Below are positions 1-9,539 of a DNA stretch of 64,000 bases, one piece after another (positions within the stretch are counted from its first letter, which is position 1; each line of letters begins with the position of its first letter). Position numbers and translations under genes: made by a program. The DNA is from G041200185 sp041200185 (lineage in GTDB: Bacteria > Pseudomonadota > Alphaproteobacteria > BNTO01). The notes beneath the pieces were generated by a model. The model was not told the origin of the DNA and did not search any database. It worked only from the letters and a program-made list of their open reading frames with translations. The stretch covers positions 930,001 through 994,000 of the forward strand of contig CP165730.1 of NCBI GenBank assembly GCA_041200185.1, in the 5' to 3' direction.

Positions 1-1401
1 AGCTATTGTAATGGAATCATGACAAACAATTTTCGGAAGAACAGGACCTGACGTTGTGAGCCGCCCTCTCAGAACCGTTTCGCCCCAAAAATCGATTCGA
101 GTCCCCTGGCCAAGATCAAGCGCAAACGGAGCATCGCCAAGATGGTCTAACTTCGCTTGAGCTCCAGGTAAAAGACGGAGTGCACCGGTAAATTTCTTTT
201 TTCCCCTTTTCCAGGCCCACGGGAAGGATGGAGTTATCTCAACCGTTCCATCCTCAAAATCCCCCTCAAAGGCCTCATTGCGATCGTCCGATCCGATAAT
301 GGAGAGGGTATACCCATTGAGATAGGCTGTACCCACACCCGCAAGCTCAGCGATCGATTGATCACACCTAACATGAAGTTCACCTCCTTCAGACAGGTTG
401 ACACAAAGAAGCGGATTAAGACGACAGTTGGCTCCAACAAAAAGTCTGCCCTTAATAATTTCGACCTTGTTATTAAAACAACTTACAGAGTTTTCTGAAG
501 ACTCCAAACACCAAGTGAAATCTCCATTTTCTATACGTAATATTCCCGGCCCGCTGAAGTCACCCGTAAAACCACTTTGGCCACTTGAGTGACACGCAAA
601 GGTTTCATCTTGGATATGAATGAAGCCACTCCCTCGAAGGTTCTTCACTAAAGACGGTTTATAAACTGTTAATTCACCTGTTTTAGAAAGATTCAGCTCG
701 TTGGCAATGAAGGCCTTTTTGGCAATAAAGTGTGCCTGGTCAAGTGTTATACCTGGCAGATTAATTTCCTTAGCATAAGTAAAGGTATGCAGTAACCCAT
801 CGGTAGAGGTGACAGAAAATTGACCAACATTGGAGAGAATACCTGCAAATTCAGAGTCTTCAGAAAGGCGGATAGCCAGGGAATTTCCACCACACAGTAA
901 GGTCCCTTCACCTATCAATTGCGATATTTCTAGCGGATTCGACATAGAACAATAAGCCCCCTTGGCTATGTGCAACGTACCTTTAAAATCCTTAGCAAAA
1001 TTCGGATTTGTAAATGTAGCCATTGAACCCATCACGCTAAGACGGTGATTTCCCGACAACACTCCGCCAAAAGTTTGCCCCACAGGAAATTGGAAGAAGA
1101 GATCACCATCGGCAATGAGGCGCCCATGACCAGAGAGCGATGTTAAAGACTGATCAGCAAAAAAGTGGGCTGTTGCATCGTTGCCAATTTCAAGGTTCAA
1201 GTTATCGACATGAAGGAAATGACGGGCCTCGAAGCTTCCTTCTGAAACCGTCAAAGACATCTGCGGGGTGTTGATGGAGTTACTAAACGCGAGGATACCG
1301 TTCCCTGTTTTGACAACGGTCGCGACTGGAGAGGAGAGGAGAGGAGAGGAGAGGAGAGGAGAGGAGAGGAGAGGAGAGGAGAGGAGAGGGTAAGTGCCGA
1401 C
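1..1401 (-). CDS. 3' part of the large autotransporter-type protein, in a shifted frame; runs off the left edge
   Basis: On the minus strand the frame whose codons start at plus positions 1, 4, 7 and so on has no stop from 1401 down to base 1. Its translation carries on the composition of the upstream 1741-residue ORF: short glycine-rich beta-strand repeats, for example TVVKTGNGILAF just after the repeat and GHGRLIADGDLFFQF further on. There is no start codon of its own with a ribosome site at the junction. I therefore read it as the C-terminal continuation of the gene at 1251-6476, separated by a frameshift in the 5-bp repeat at 1328-1389. The outer-membrane beta-barrel expected of an autotransporter would lie beyond the left edge and cannot be seen. 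Confidence 0.8.
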
Positions 1402-4400
1402 TCAACCGCAAATGTAGCTGACGCAATGTAGATAGGATTACAAAGTTCAAGGCTATTCCTTGCCCGAAGTGTACCGTTTTGCAAAAGAAGCTCGCCCTCA
1501 AAGTTAGATGCAGCCTGAGGCTCATAGGTGCCTCCATTAATAATCATTTTCGCCCCTCCAAGAACAGCTTCGGAGGAAGCTGCAAGAACCCCCTCACAAA
1601 CTTCCCAATTCCCTGTAAAATTTTTTAAATCACCAGTTAACGTAAACTTACCTGTTCCGGTCTTGGTGATGGCTCGAGAACTCAGAAAACTTCCATCATA
1701 AATTGATTCACTATCTGTTTGTAGCGTTAAAGGCCTTCCTATTTTAATACAGCCAGAACCTTCTAAATCGCACAAGAATGTTCGCGGATCTCGTATTTCA
1801 AGAATCCCATCCACTGTTGTACAAAGCGGAGTACCCATTTGGTTGTCTTGGATTTCTCGAGTTCCCTGTTGCTCCATATGAGTATCCCAAACTGCAGAGC
1901 CAGCAAAACGTAAGCGATAGCTACCGACTGTGCACAAAAAACCTGAAAAATCACAGTTACCAAGAGTTACACAGGCATTTTCCACCTGGAACTGGCTTCC
2001 GATGGCAGCAGAAAAAGATGAAAGAGTTTGATCAGCCGTTAACTTCAAAGCCGCTCCTCTAAGAAGTTCGATTCGACTCCCTGCGTTAAAAGATCCGGCA
2101 AGTCCACCTTCTTTGACAACCCAAGAACGGGGAAATTTTTCAACACCCATTCCTAACGTCAGCCATCCCTCCCCTTCCTTCGAGATTTCAGCCGTATAAT
2201 TCAAAGAACCTGCAAGATTAACGGAACCACCACATACTTGAATACGCAGCGATTCATGAAGATCGACCTCACTCGAAAGAATAAGCTGTTCCTTATTTTC
2301 AAAGCACAAAATGCCTGAATCGGCCTCACAGACAATCTGTGATGCACCACTAAGATTCTGGGAGTCAGAAACGATGAGCCGTGCCTGAGGTCCTTTAAAG
2401 TAAAAACTACCGGGAAAATACGATTTTCCGGATTTTAGCCGGACAGTACCGCATTCGATTTCAAACTTAACCCTCTCTGAACTGAGAATCCCTTCATTAA
2501 CCGTGAAGGTATCATCGATGGAAGGGAGGTGAATGCGAAGCGTTCCAGGGCCAGCAACTCCACCACTAATGAACTCGTCAACACGGCTAATAGTAACGGT
2601 CTCATTCTTTAAATGAAGGTTCAAACTATCGTCGCTGGTATCGTAACAAGATAAAAAATATCTCGGGGTCGCCCCTAAGTAGCGAAACACGACATTGTTG
2701 GTAATAATCTTACCACGGAAATTTTTAATATTTTCTCCCGTCCAAGAGAACTCGGTTAGATTTTTCGCGGTAAGGAACAATGTACCTGATCCATAAATAT
2801 CACCCGAAAAGGTAGTATTACCGTTGAGGTCGAGCGTGCAGTCATCGAGAAGATGGACAGTCCCCTCCCCCGTAAAACCACAAAAAGTTTGTGCACTATT
2901 CAGGAAAAGATGGGTATTTTTGCTAAGGGTAATAAACTCTCTACTATTGAGTTGAGTATGAGCAGCAACAACAAGGGAAGAAGAGTCCTTCAGTTCTATA
3001 CCTCCCGAATGATTGAGCTTAAGAGGAGCCGCACCCCCCCAATAAAACGTTTGATGCCCTTGCAACTGTAAGAAGACCCCTGAGATATCACCAAAAAAGG
3101 TCTGAGCCTTGTCGGACTTGATGGTAAGTGTTGAGGGACTAGATAGCTGACCAACGCTGGGGTTGGAAGCCACCTCAATATTACCTCTCCCCATAAGACC
3201 TCCAACAGTGACATGGCCGTCAGGCAGATACAAAGTGGAGCCTTGCCGAGGGAAAAGTGTGATCATATCATTCAGCTCCTCAGAAACCGTAAGAGGCACA
3301 CCCTCAGCAGCGGACAATGTCCCTTGGAATTGTTTCAAAATGCCAGATTTAAACGTTGTTTTATGTTTCACAAAGATAGAATTTCTCTCATGTTCGCAAA
3401 TAAAGGGAGTGGTTATAGGGGTGCCGTCCGGTAGGTCAAGCGTGAGTTGGACGGCATGGAGCCCAACATGTCCCGTACCATGAAGGCTTGTTAGCGTTGG
3501 CGAGGTATGAAGATCAAGAATTGAACCTTCGCTAACAGTAACAGCTAGAGGTTGCTTAAGTAGGACATTGCTGTTAAACGTAACTCTTCCACTATCTATC
3601 TGAAGACGAGGAGTCGTATCAGCTCTTAGTTGAGGAGTCGCCGAACCAACGATCATCTCATTAAAAACAAGATTCCCCTCCCCTTGTTTAAGAAGGGAGC
3701 CTGAACCGGAAAGTCGGCCGTTCAGCGCAAAGGCGACATTGTCAGGTGTCATCACGTTAAGCGCATGATCAATATGACAATCAGTAACAATAGCTACAGA
3801 AGAAAGAGCTTGAAGCGTGGAATTATCAGCTTCGGTCTGAAGAGTCGTATTAACATGTGCACCGGAACTGATTTGAATTAGCGAACTGGCTGATTTAAGA
3901 TGAAGCGTTCCACCAATCAGCCCTCCGGTAATGTTGAGTGTACCTCCCTCAACGTTAACCTGTTGAGGACCCTGAACAAGAGATTCAAAGGTCGTCGTAC
4001 CGCCCCTGGCACAAATCGTTGTATTGTTCAGCTGTCCGTTAAAAATCTGCTCTCCCTGGCCTTGGATGGTCACGCTTCCCTCGCCGGAAATCGTTCCTTC
4101 AAAAGTCTCAATCGCATGACCAGCAAGATTAACTGTCAACTCATCGGCAGCCTTCTCCACAGTAGCTAAAACAACTGTTCCCTCACCTCTAAGAGCCGTA
4201 ACTGTTTGCGTTGTAACACCAGTCGCATTCTTACCACTCCCGTCATAACAACTGACCTGATACATAGCACCAGCATCAACAAAAAGCGGAGCTCTGCTGG
4301 GGATGACACCTGCCAAAACGCCACCCTCGACACGGGTTTCACCTGTATTAAAAGTGTACCCGTTCCCGCCGTAGATAATTTGACGTCCTGCCCCGCGTTT

Positions 4401-6476
4401 AATGAGACCACCCTTCAAATCGCTGCCTTGATCGGCGTTACTCCAAGCGCGCCCTTTGTGAGTAAAATCATCCAATTCAAACCCATAAGTAATAATAATA
4501 TTTTTACCAAAAGCAAAGTCGACTTTATCAACAAAACCTCGACATTCGCAGTCAATATTTCTCGCATAAAGGACATCATAATCACTGCCAGATAAAACGC
4601 AATTGGGAAACTTTCCCTCAAGGTAAGTCCAAGATTTTCCTGATGAAAATTGTATTTTCCCGCAAGCCGTATGAGGCTGATCTCCTGCAACAAAATCAAC
4701 ACCGTTCTCAATAAAGAGGATCGTCTTTTCAAGATCAGTATTAGAGTTCGTAATCAACCCATCAAATGATGAAGTTCGAAGTAAATTCAGTTGACCACCA
4801 GCGAGATCTAGCACACCTTCACCTGAAAGCTCTCCACTAAGTGAAGTCGTCAAATTATTCGAAGAAGTCGTAATAGGCGTCCCATTCCCCCCTTTCGCTC
4901 GTTCGATTTCGGCCTCCGTGGGACCCCGTGCCGCCAAGAGATACGCCCCTCCTTTCCCGATCTTCAGGCTACCTCCCCAACCGATTTTTCCGCAGAGCCA
5001 CCCCGCCTCAATCGTCGTCCCCCCACTGTACGTGGACGTTCCCGTTAAAACCTGAACACCAACGCCCTCTTTGACAAATTGGCAGCCAGCACCACCTGAC
5101 TGCTTAAGTTGACCCTGAAAAACCTGGTCAAGGCCGTTGGTGACCGTTACAACACTCCCGTAATACATCTTGAACACACCACTACCCGAAAGGCCAGCAA
5201 CCGTAAGCCCCTCTGCACAATTGACGTCAAAATTAGCGCAATTGTTCGTAAGAATATGCTTAATCTCAAAACCAGCATTCCTGCCAGTTTCTCCATACCC
5301 GACATAAACTTGTGTAAAGCTAGAGTCGACCGTCATGTTTGTAGCGTAGACTCGTGCCGAGGAATTTGCTGTACAGTTAGCAACACGGAAACTGCCAGAT
5401 ATAAGATGAATATTTTGGGCTCGTACAGTTCCTCTTCCCGGGTTGGCATTAGACCCCGAACAACCCACAGAAAAATCTCCACCTTGTTGTGTAAGGTCTC
5501 CATTCACGACAAGCTCTCCCTGAGCCGAGGGATGACAAGCGCCAATATCAACGTCACCAGATGTCGTAAACGTTTTGCAAGTTACAGCAACGTTCGCGTT
5601 TGCACTATCCCCCAGCCAAAAACCTGTTCCTTTGGCAACAACTATGTTTTCGCAAGTAAAGCCTGCTTCTGCTTGCCACCCAATGCTGAGCCTACCTTGA
5701 TCAACTCGAACTCTATTGAACTTCGACGCCTTTTGGGGGTTAAAATAGCTCGTCTGACCGGCCGGCCCCTTGTGAACAAGGTCACCGCTACCCGTGATCT
5801 TTCCCTTAAAGGCAGAAGTGGTCCCAGTTACTCCTGTGAAAGTCAGTTGATTGCCCGAAGCAAGGCCGATCGTACCCTCGCCCGTCAAACAGCAAATCTG
5901 CAGAGAGTCCACAGTCGGTAACTTAACAACGTTTAAAGCACCGGAATGTTTCAGCTCTCCCCCCACCGTTAAACTCCCACTTCCTCCTTCCGTCTCCCCT
6001 AACGTCATCCGGCTTCCTTCAACCGTCGTCATATCCTGTGTGACCGTTAGTTTTCCTTGCCCCTTTTCCGTGCCAACGTAAATTTCACCTTTATTGGTTG
6101 CGCTCGTCACAGACAAACATCCGTTTTTCTCTTCACCTTGCCCAAGACTGACAGATCCTTTTTCAACCGATAATGTAGTAACCATGGACTGGTCCTTTGT
6201 GTTCAGCACCACGTTCTCCTGAATTGTTACATCCCCCCCTCCCACGAAACTTCCTTCAAATTTTCCTCCATTCACAATGAGACTGTAGCCTTTCAGATTC
6301 AGCCTCCCTGAGCCGTTAATAGATACGGGTCCTCGTGGCCCCTCAAGATCGTAATCTTCCACCACTGTTAAGGAAGTATCGTTGACGTTATCTTCTTCTG
6401 CATTTTCTGTGCCGTACCCCTTCCTCAAAACAAATAGACAGATTAACAACCCTAGGCCACAACCACTCACCCGCAC
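1251..6476 (-). CDS. Autotransporter-type secreted beta-strand-repeat protein, N-terminal 1741 residues (out-of-phase form)
   Basis: Probable surface-exposed passenger domain. Residues 1-22 form a signal peptide (basic start, LGLLICLFVL core). The rest is dozens of degenerate repeats in the style of autotransporter-associated strand repeats: G-x-G-x-L-x-K-x-G-x-G-x-L-x-F followed by F-x-G and V-x-x-G-x-L (e.g. SGSLLKQGEGNLVF near the middle, ITKTGTGKFTLTG near the end). No enzymatic motif is visible, and no membrane segment beyond the signal. The start is GTG at 6476, with a purine-rich GGAGGAAGAAG stretch about 15 bases upstream. The frame ends in (LSSPL)n from the pentanucleotide repeat plus about 26 out-of-frame residues. 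The other frame stays open to the window edge, so the encoded protein was or can be more than 2100 residues. The exact family is uncertain; the repeat style is clear. Confidence 0.8.
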   Translation of the reverse strand: MRVSGCGLGLLICLFVLRKGYGTENAEEDNVNDTSLTVVEDYDLEGPRGPVSINGSGRLNLKGYSLIVNGGKFEGSFVGGGDVTIQENVVLNTKDQSMVTTLSVEKGSVSLGQGEEKNGCLSVTSATNKGEIYVGTEKGQGKLTVTQDMTTVEGSRMTLGETEGGSGSLTVGGELKHSGALNVVKLPTVDSLQICCLTGEGTIGLASGNQLTFTGVTGTTSAFKGKITGSGDLVHKGPAGQTSYFNPQKASKFNRVRVDQGRLSIGWQAEAGFTCENIVVAKGTGFWLGDSANANVAVTCKTFTTSGDVDIGACHPSAQGELVVNGDLTQQGGDFSVGCSGSNANPGRGTVRAQNIHLISGSFRVANCTANSSARVYATNMTVDSSFTQVYVGYGETGRNAGFEIKHILTNNCANFDVNCAEGLTVAGLSGSGVFKMYYGSVVTVTNGLDQVFQGQLKQSGGAGCQFVKEGVGVQVLTGTSTYSGGTTIEAGWLCGKIGWGGSLKIGKGGAYLLAARGPTEAEIERAKGGNGTPITTSSNNLTTSLSGELSGEGVLDLAGGQLNLLRTSSFDGLITNSNTDLEKTILFIENGVDFVAGDQPHTACGKIQFSSGKSWTYLEGKFPNCVLSGSDYDVLYARNIDCECRGFVDKVDFAFGKNIIITYGFELDDFTHKGRAWSNADQGSDLKGGLIKRGAGRQIIYGGNGYTFNTGETRVEGGVLAGVIPSRAPLFVDAGAMYQVSCYDGSGKNATGVTTQTVTALRGEGTVVLATVEKAADELTVNLAGHAIETFEGTISGEGSVTIQGQGEQIFNGQLNNTTICARGGTTTFESLVQGPQQVNVEGGTLNITGGLIGGTLHLKSASSLIQISSGAHVNTTLQTEADNSTLQALSSVAIVTDCHIDHALNVMTPDNVAFALNGRLSGSGSLLKQGEGNLVFNEMIVGSATPQLRADTTPRLQIDSGRVTFNSNVLLKQPLAVTVSEGSILDLHTSPTLTSLHGTGHVGLHAVQLTLDLPDGTPITTPFICEHERNSIFVKHKTTFKSGILKQFQGTLSAAEGVPLTVSEELNDMITLFPRQGSTLYLPDGHVTVGGLMGRGNIEVASNPSVGQLSSPSTLTIKSDKAQTFFGDISGVFLQLQGHQTFYWGGAAPLKLNHSGGIELKDSSSLVVAAHTQLNSREFITLSKNTHLFLNSAQTFCGFTGEGTVHLLDDCTLDLNGNTTFSGDIYGSGTLFLTAKNLTEFSWTGENIKNFRGKIITNNVVFRYLGATPRYFLSCYDTSDDSLNLHLKNETVTISRVDEFISGGVAGPGTLRIHLPSIDDTFTVNEGILSSERVKFEIECGTVRLKSGKSYFPGSFYFKGPQARLIVSDSQNLSGASQIVCEADSGILCFENKEQLILSSEVDLHESLRIQVCGGSVNLAGSLNYTAEISKEGEGWLTLGMGVEKFPRSWVVKEGGLAGSFNAGSRIELLRGAALKLTADQTLSSFSAAIGSQFQVENACVTLGNCDFSGFLCTVGSYRLRFAGSAVWDTHMEQQGTREIQDNQMGTPLCTTVDGILEIRDPRTFLCDLEGSGCIKIGRPLTLQTDSESIYDGSFLSSRAITKTGTGKFTLTGDLKNFTGNWEVCEGVLAASSEAVLGGAKMIINGGTYEPQAASNFEGELLLQNGTLRARNSLELCNPIYIASATFAVESALTLSSPLLSSPLLSSPLLSSPLQSRPLSKQGTVSSRLVTPSTPRRCL
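1328..1389. repeat. Pentanucleotide microsatellite (GAGAG, about 12.4 copies) inside a coding region
   Basis: A perfect period-5 run of GAGAG on the plus strand (CTCTC on the coding strand), 62 bases long with no interruption. Because 5 is not a multiple of 3, each unit gained or lost shifts the frame. The repeat has no stop in any frame and always reads LSSPL. It lies in the overlap between the two open frames of the autotransporter-type gene. Losing one unit, or gaining two, joins the N-terminal frame to the frame open to base 1. Gaining one unit ends translation at about 1283. Confidence 0.95.
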
Positions 6477-6669
6477 AGTTTCTATCCCACTTCTTCCTCC
6501 CCCACGCCATTTTACGGAGGAAAACTAAACAAAAGGTTAAGGAGGGGTTGGTATAACACCTTACGCTTTTAAGCCTTTTTGTATCCATTTTCCCGAGCTT
6601 CACATCTACCAGAGTTCTCACCCTTTATGCTATGATGCCGTAGGTTCTTTGTTTTTTTAGAGTCGAATT
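6477..6669. promoter_or_regulatory. Divergent intergenic region between the surface protein and rpmH
   Basis: This 193-bp spacer must hold the promoters for the minus-strand surface protein and plus-strand rpmH. A TATGAT hexamer at 6631-6636 could be the -10 element for rpmH. No good -35 is seen at the standard distance, so the assignment is weak. A T-rich run follows just before the rpmH start. Confidence 0.3.
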
Positions 6670-6804
6670 ATGAAGCGCACGTATCAACCCAGTCGTCTTG
6701 TTCGAAAAAGGCGCCATGGATTCCGGAATCGCATGTCCACGCCAGGAGGTCGTTCGGTCTTGGCGGCGCGACGTGCAAAGGGAAGGAAGCACCTTGCCGC
6801 ATAA
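6670..6804 (+). CDS. rpmH: 50S ribosomal protein L34
   Basis: A 44-residue very basic protein beginning MKRTYQPSRLVRKRRHGF and ending in KGRKHLAA, the standard length and sequence of L34, a component of the large ribosomal subunit. All hallmark residues are present (MKRTYQPS, HGFRxRM, GGRxVLxxRRxKGRxxL). The TAA stop overlaps the ATG of rnpA (TAATG), the usual translationally coupled rpmH-rnpA arrangement. The dnaA gene often found nearby is absent; upstream is the divergent surface protein gene. Confidence 0.97.
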   Translation: MKRTYQPSRLVRKRRHGFRNRMSTPGGRSVLAARRAKGRKHLAA

Positions 6805-8012
6805 TGTCCCTTGGCAAACTAAAAAAAAGATCGGATTTTGTCGCAGTTAGGGACTTTGGTGTTTTTGTCCGAGCAAAATCTGTCAACCTACAGGTTTGTT
6901 GGGCGTATTCCTTTTTGCCTATCTCCCAGGAGTTGACGGACTCTTGTTTCGTTGGGGGGAGGGTCCGTATTTTGATGGCAAACAACCAAGATCAAGCCCC
7001 TACAACACAAGTTTTTAGACCGGCAGAGGTTCTTTGGGTTGCTTCTAGCTTGAGAACCTACATGCATGGGTCTTCCCTCGGTCACTGTCGGGGTACATGT
7101 GGATGGTCCGAAAGTGAGGCGTTCCCACTAAGTTCCGATATTGGGAAATCAGGATCTGTTTTGGAATATCCTGATTCTCCGGAAATGGCCTTCTTTCCAG
7201 GCTGGAGTAATAAAGAAAAGGGGAGGGAAGTCGATGATAGCTGCACTCAACTAACAACTGATTCATCATCCGCAGGATTGAATAAAGAGAATCTCGCGTT
7301 GACTTCAGTCCCTGTCAAGAATGTCTCTCTTGACGATATTTTCGTGAGGTACGCCGTTGAAATCCTCGAGGTGATTTCCTCTCAGGATGCTCAAGCCATC
7401 AGTCGTAATCTCATTGCCAACACTGTTGAGCTTGAATGTCGCATTTTAACTCCTCCGCAGAGGATTGCTGCCTCCGAGATTTTTGCAAATCGAGATAAAC
7501 CGACAACGCCTTTGTTGCCTCCGATCGTGCTAGGCATTACTGCAAGTCGCAAAGTTGGGAATGCCGTTAAGCGAAATTTAGCCAAGCGAAGAATTAGGGC
7601 ATGGTGCCAAGAGCACCTAGAGAAAAGTGTTCATACGCTTATGCAAAATATCAATACACCGAACCAATATCCTCAAACAACAACCTTCCAGCTCTCCAAA
7701 AGGTCATCAGCGACTTTGCCGAAGCAGCGGCGTTTTGATACCAATGCCGAAGCATCGTTCAGTCCGTTAGAGAACACCGCCATATCACCTTTGTCGAATG
7801 GAGATTTCTCAAAACGTGTACCTCACCCAAAATCCGAGGATGGACCTTTAAGATCATTGCTGTTGGCCACCCCCCACCCCCTCCTGACAGTTGTGTATAT
7901 AGCCAACCACCGCACACCGGAAGTCGGTTTCAATATGTTATCAGCTGATATGCATAAAGCCCTGGGTATAGGAATGAGTAGCCTTTGGCCTTTGACTCAT
8001 TCGGTAAAGTAG
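6804..8012 (+). CDS. rnpA: Ribonuclease P protein component with two large insertions
   Basis: Protein subunit of RNase P, which supports the RNA subunit in tRNA 5' processing. Residues 1-35 (LGKLKKRSDFVAVRDFG...VNLQV) match the family N-terminus. The signature RNR-type segment (GITASRKVGNAVKRNLAKRR) lies at about residues 243-264, where normal RnpA has it near 60-70. The last strand and helix (TVVYIANHR...ADMHKALG) start near residue 361. At 402 residues the protein is over three times the usual size of about 120. The extra sequence is residues about 45-235 and 275-355, Ser/Pro/Thr-rich with no recognised domain. The frame is open throughout and starts in the rpmH stop, so this is not an assembly of two genes. 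No yidD or yidC follows. Confidence 0.88.
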   Translation: MSLGKLKKRSDFVAVRDFGVFVRAKSVNLQVCWAYSFLPISQELTDSCFVGGRVRILMANNQDQAPTTQVFRPAEVLWVASSLRTYMHGSSLGHCRGTCGWSESEAFPLSSDIGKSGSVLEYPDSPEMAFFPGWSNKEKGREVDDSCTQLTTDSSSAGLNKENLALTSVPVKNVSLDDIFVRYAVEILEVISSQDAQAISRNLIANTVELECRILTPPQRIAASEIFANRDKPTTPLLPPIVLGITASRKVGNAVKRNLAKRRIRAWCQEHLEKSVHTLMQNINTPNQYPQTTTFQLSKRSSATLPKQRRFDTNAEASFSPLENTAISPLSNGDFSKRVPHPKSEDGPLRSLLLATPHPLLTVVYIANHRTPEVGFNMLSADMHKALGIGMSSLWPLTHSVK

Positions 8013-8061
8013 CTCCTAAGTGTTCTAGATTGTGAAATAAGAGGCATCCAAAACTGCCACC

Positions 8062-8094
8062 AAGGCTCAGTGAGGGACTGCCCCTCGGCCTTTT
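8062..8094 (+). terminator. Rho-independent terminator after rpmH-rnpA
   Basis: Outer arms AAGGC/GCCTT and inner arms GAGGG/CCCTC flank a short loop and are followed by TTTT. It lies 50 bases past the rnpA stop on the same strand. Confidence 0.65.
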
Positions 8095-8162
8095 AGGCAT
8101 TCATAAAGTGCTCTTATTCCGATCTCAATTTCATAGTTATTTCCTGACAACTTATCAAAGAG

Positions 8163-8195
8163 ACTCCATGAATTTATGAAATTACATGGAGTTTT
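8163..8195 (+). terminator. Hairpin with T-tract, terminator-like
   Basis: ACTCCATG-AATTT and its inverted copy AAATT-A-CATGGAGT form a stem of about 13 bp with one bulged base, loop ATG, followed by TTTT. It may be a second terminator for rpmH-rnpA or a bidirectional element. Confidence 0.5.
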
Positions 8196-8475
8196 ACTTA
8201 CTCTCCATGAAAACAATTCTTTCTCGCAACAATCCCATTAAAGCTATGATTGAACCGATTTTTGGCTATTTCTTGTACCAACGACTAGTGACAAGGTTCA
8301 CGGTGAGTCTAATCGTCTTAGCAGGGCGTTCACACAACTCACATCACATTGAAATGCCTGCCTGTGGCGGACTGCCTTGCCATCCTGGCAAAATTACTCT
8401 CATCGACGACCTTCAGAGGTCAGGTCAATGGGGGAGTGCTCTAGACAGAGCATAACAACTTAACTCCCTGTTAAC

Positions 8476-8505
8476 TTGACTTTTTACGATGTTATTTAGT
8501 ATTAT
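8476..8505 (+). promoter_or_regulatory. Sigma-70 type promoter for the gene at 8546
   Basis: TTGACT at 8476-8481 and TATTAT at 8500-8505 are separated by 18 bases. Transcription would start near 8512, giving a leader of about 34 bases with the GAGGA ribosome site before the ATG at 8546. Confidence 0.6.
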
Positions 8506-8545
8506 CCCATTGTAGATGTTGTTTATATTTAACGAGGACTGATAC

Positions 8546-9028
8546 ATGAATATTAAGAAAGTAACTTTGGGCTTGGCTTTATGCTGCTTGACAAGCGCTT
8601 ATTCAGCACAGCAAAAAATCTCCTACAAATGCGGGGACGATACCCATTACGTAGAAGCGTCTTACAACTTGTCCGATTTCGACGAAACGAAGGATAGCGT
8701 CTTAGTCCACACGATGGGGAAATCACCAACGGGACAGATGCATATGGGTGGTATTTATGTAAGTTTCGACGAAAAGATAAAGACGACAGAGGAAAAACGC
8801 GATTTCTTGAATTTTGCAACGGTCTTTATCGCTAAAATGTCGGTTGTACTGGAAAAGGGACTCCATGACCTCTCTCCAGTTTTGGCTGATATAGGAAGCG
8901 AGCCTATTCAAAGCTTTAATCAGAGACTCATCAAGCATATCGCCTGGAACTATGAAAAATTCAAACAGGAGCCTCATGCGAAGATCACTCTTCACGGGAA
9001 TTCGCTTGAGTTCACTCCGAATGAGTAA
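8546..9028 (+). CDS. Small secreted protein of unknown function
   Basis: 160 residues. An N-terminal signal peptide (MNIKKVTLGLALCCLTSAYSA, predicted cleavage after AYSA) suggests export to the periplasm or beyond. The mature part is mixed charge, with one cysteine (ISYKCGDD) and no motif I recognise. A standard promoter and a GAGGA site seven bases before the ATG support it as a real gene. It stands alone, with non-coding sequence on both sides. Function unknown; it could belong with the other signal-peptide proteins of this window. Confidence 0.75.
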   Translation: MNIKKVTLGLALCCLTSAYSAQQKISYKCGDDTHYVEASYNLSDFDETKDSVLVHTMGKSPTGQMHMGGIYVSFDEKIKTTEEKRDFLNFATVFIAKMSVVLEKGLHDLSPVLADIGSEPIQSFNQRLIKHIAWNYEKFKQEPHAKITLHGNSLEFTPNE

Positions 9029-9539
9029 ACGACGTCATGATCGCCAAGGGGGACTTTCTGGGGTTTGTCCTTATATAGATGTTTCCTCATTCGTGTCATT
9101 GATCCTTATTGTCTAAGGTAAGCATTCACCCGTTTATATGCTTGTTTTGATACTTAGCCCCCCCTTTAGGCGACCCCACTGCATCGTTTGCGGAGCAACT
9201 CAGTCTTCCTTGGGGATAGGATCCTCAGAAGGCAGAGGGAGATGCCCCATTGTTCGCAGCCGCTGGAAAGATAAGAGCCTTTCCCACTAGAATCGTCAGT
9301 CGTTATATTCAAACTTTTTTCAATAACAACCGCCTTTGTCAACGATAAATAGATGAAATGGGTTATGAATGTCTCTTTCTTGGATAATTTTCATCAAAAT
9401 CCTCGATATTGTGGATTCACTTTGATACATGCATTGCTTTAAAAAAACTATCCGAATACATCAAGTAGGTCTTTCCTACCTAAAGACGGCAGATCAATTC
9501 GTCATTTATCGATCAACGATGTTGAAGGAGGTTCATCTG
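9029..9539. other. Intergenic region, no recognisable gene
   Basis: About 510 bases with no supported ORF, tRNA or repeat. It ends with the AAGGAGG site for the gene at 9540. Confidence 0.5.

Larger units (their letters stand above)
8013..8545. other. Intergenic region downstream of rnpA
   Basis: About 530 bases holding the rnpA terminator (8062-8094), a second hairpin (8163-8195) and a promoter for the gene at 8546. An 89-codon plus-strand ORF at 8186-8455 has no ribosome site or recognisable sequence and probably is not a gene. yidD/yidC, usually found after rnpA, are absent. Confidence 0.6.

Noticed and set aside
5109..5921. 270-codon plus-strand ORF inside the surface protein gene
   Set aside because: Antisense frame of a strongly repeat-patterned coding region; its translation has no domain or leader, and the minus frame is clearly the coding one.
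8186..8455. 89-codon ORF as a YidD-like gene after rnpA
   Set aside because: Position suggested yidD, but the cysteine/PTCS motif and the whole family sequence are absent, and there is no ribosome site.
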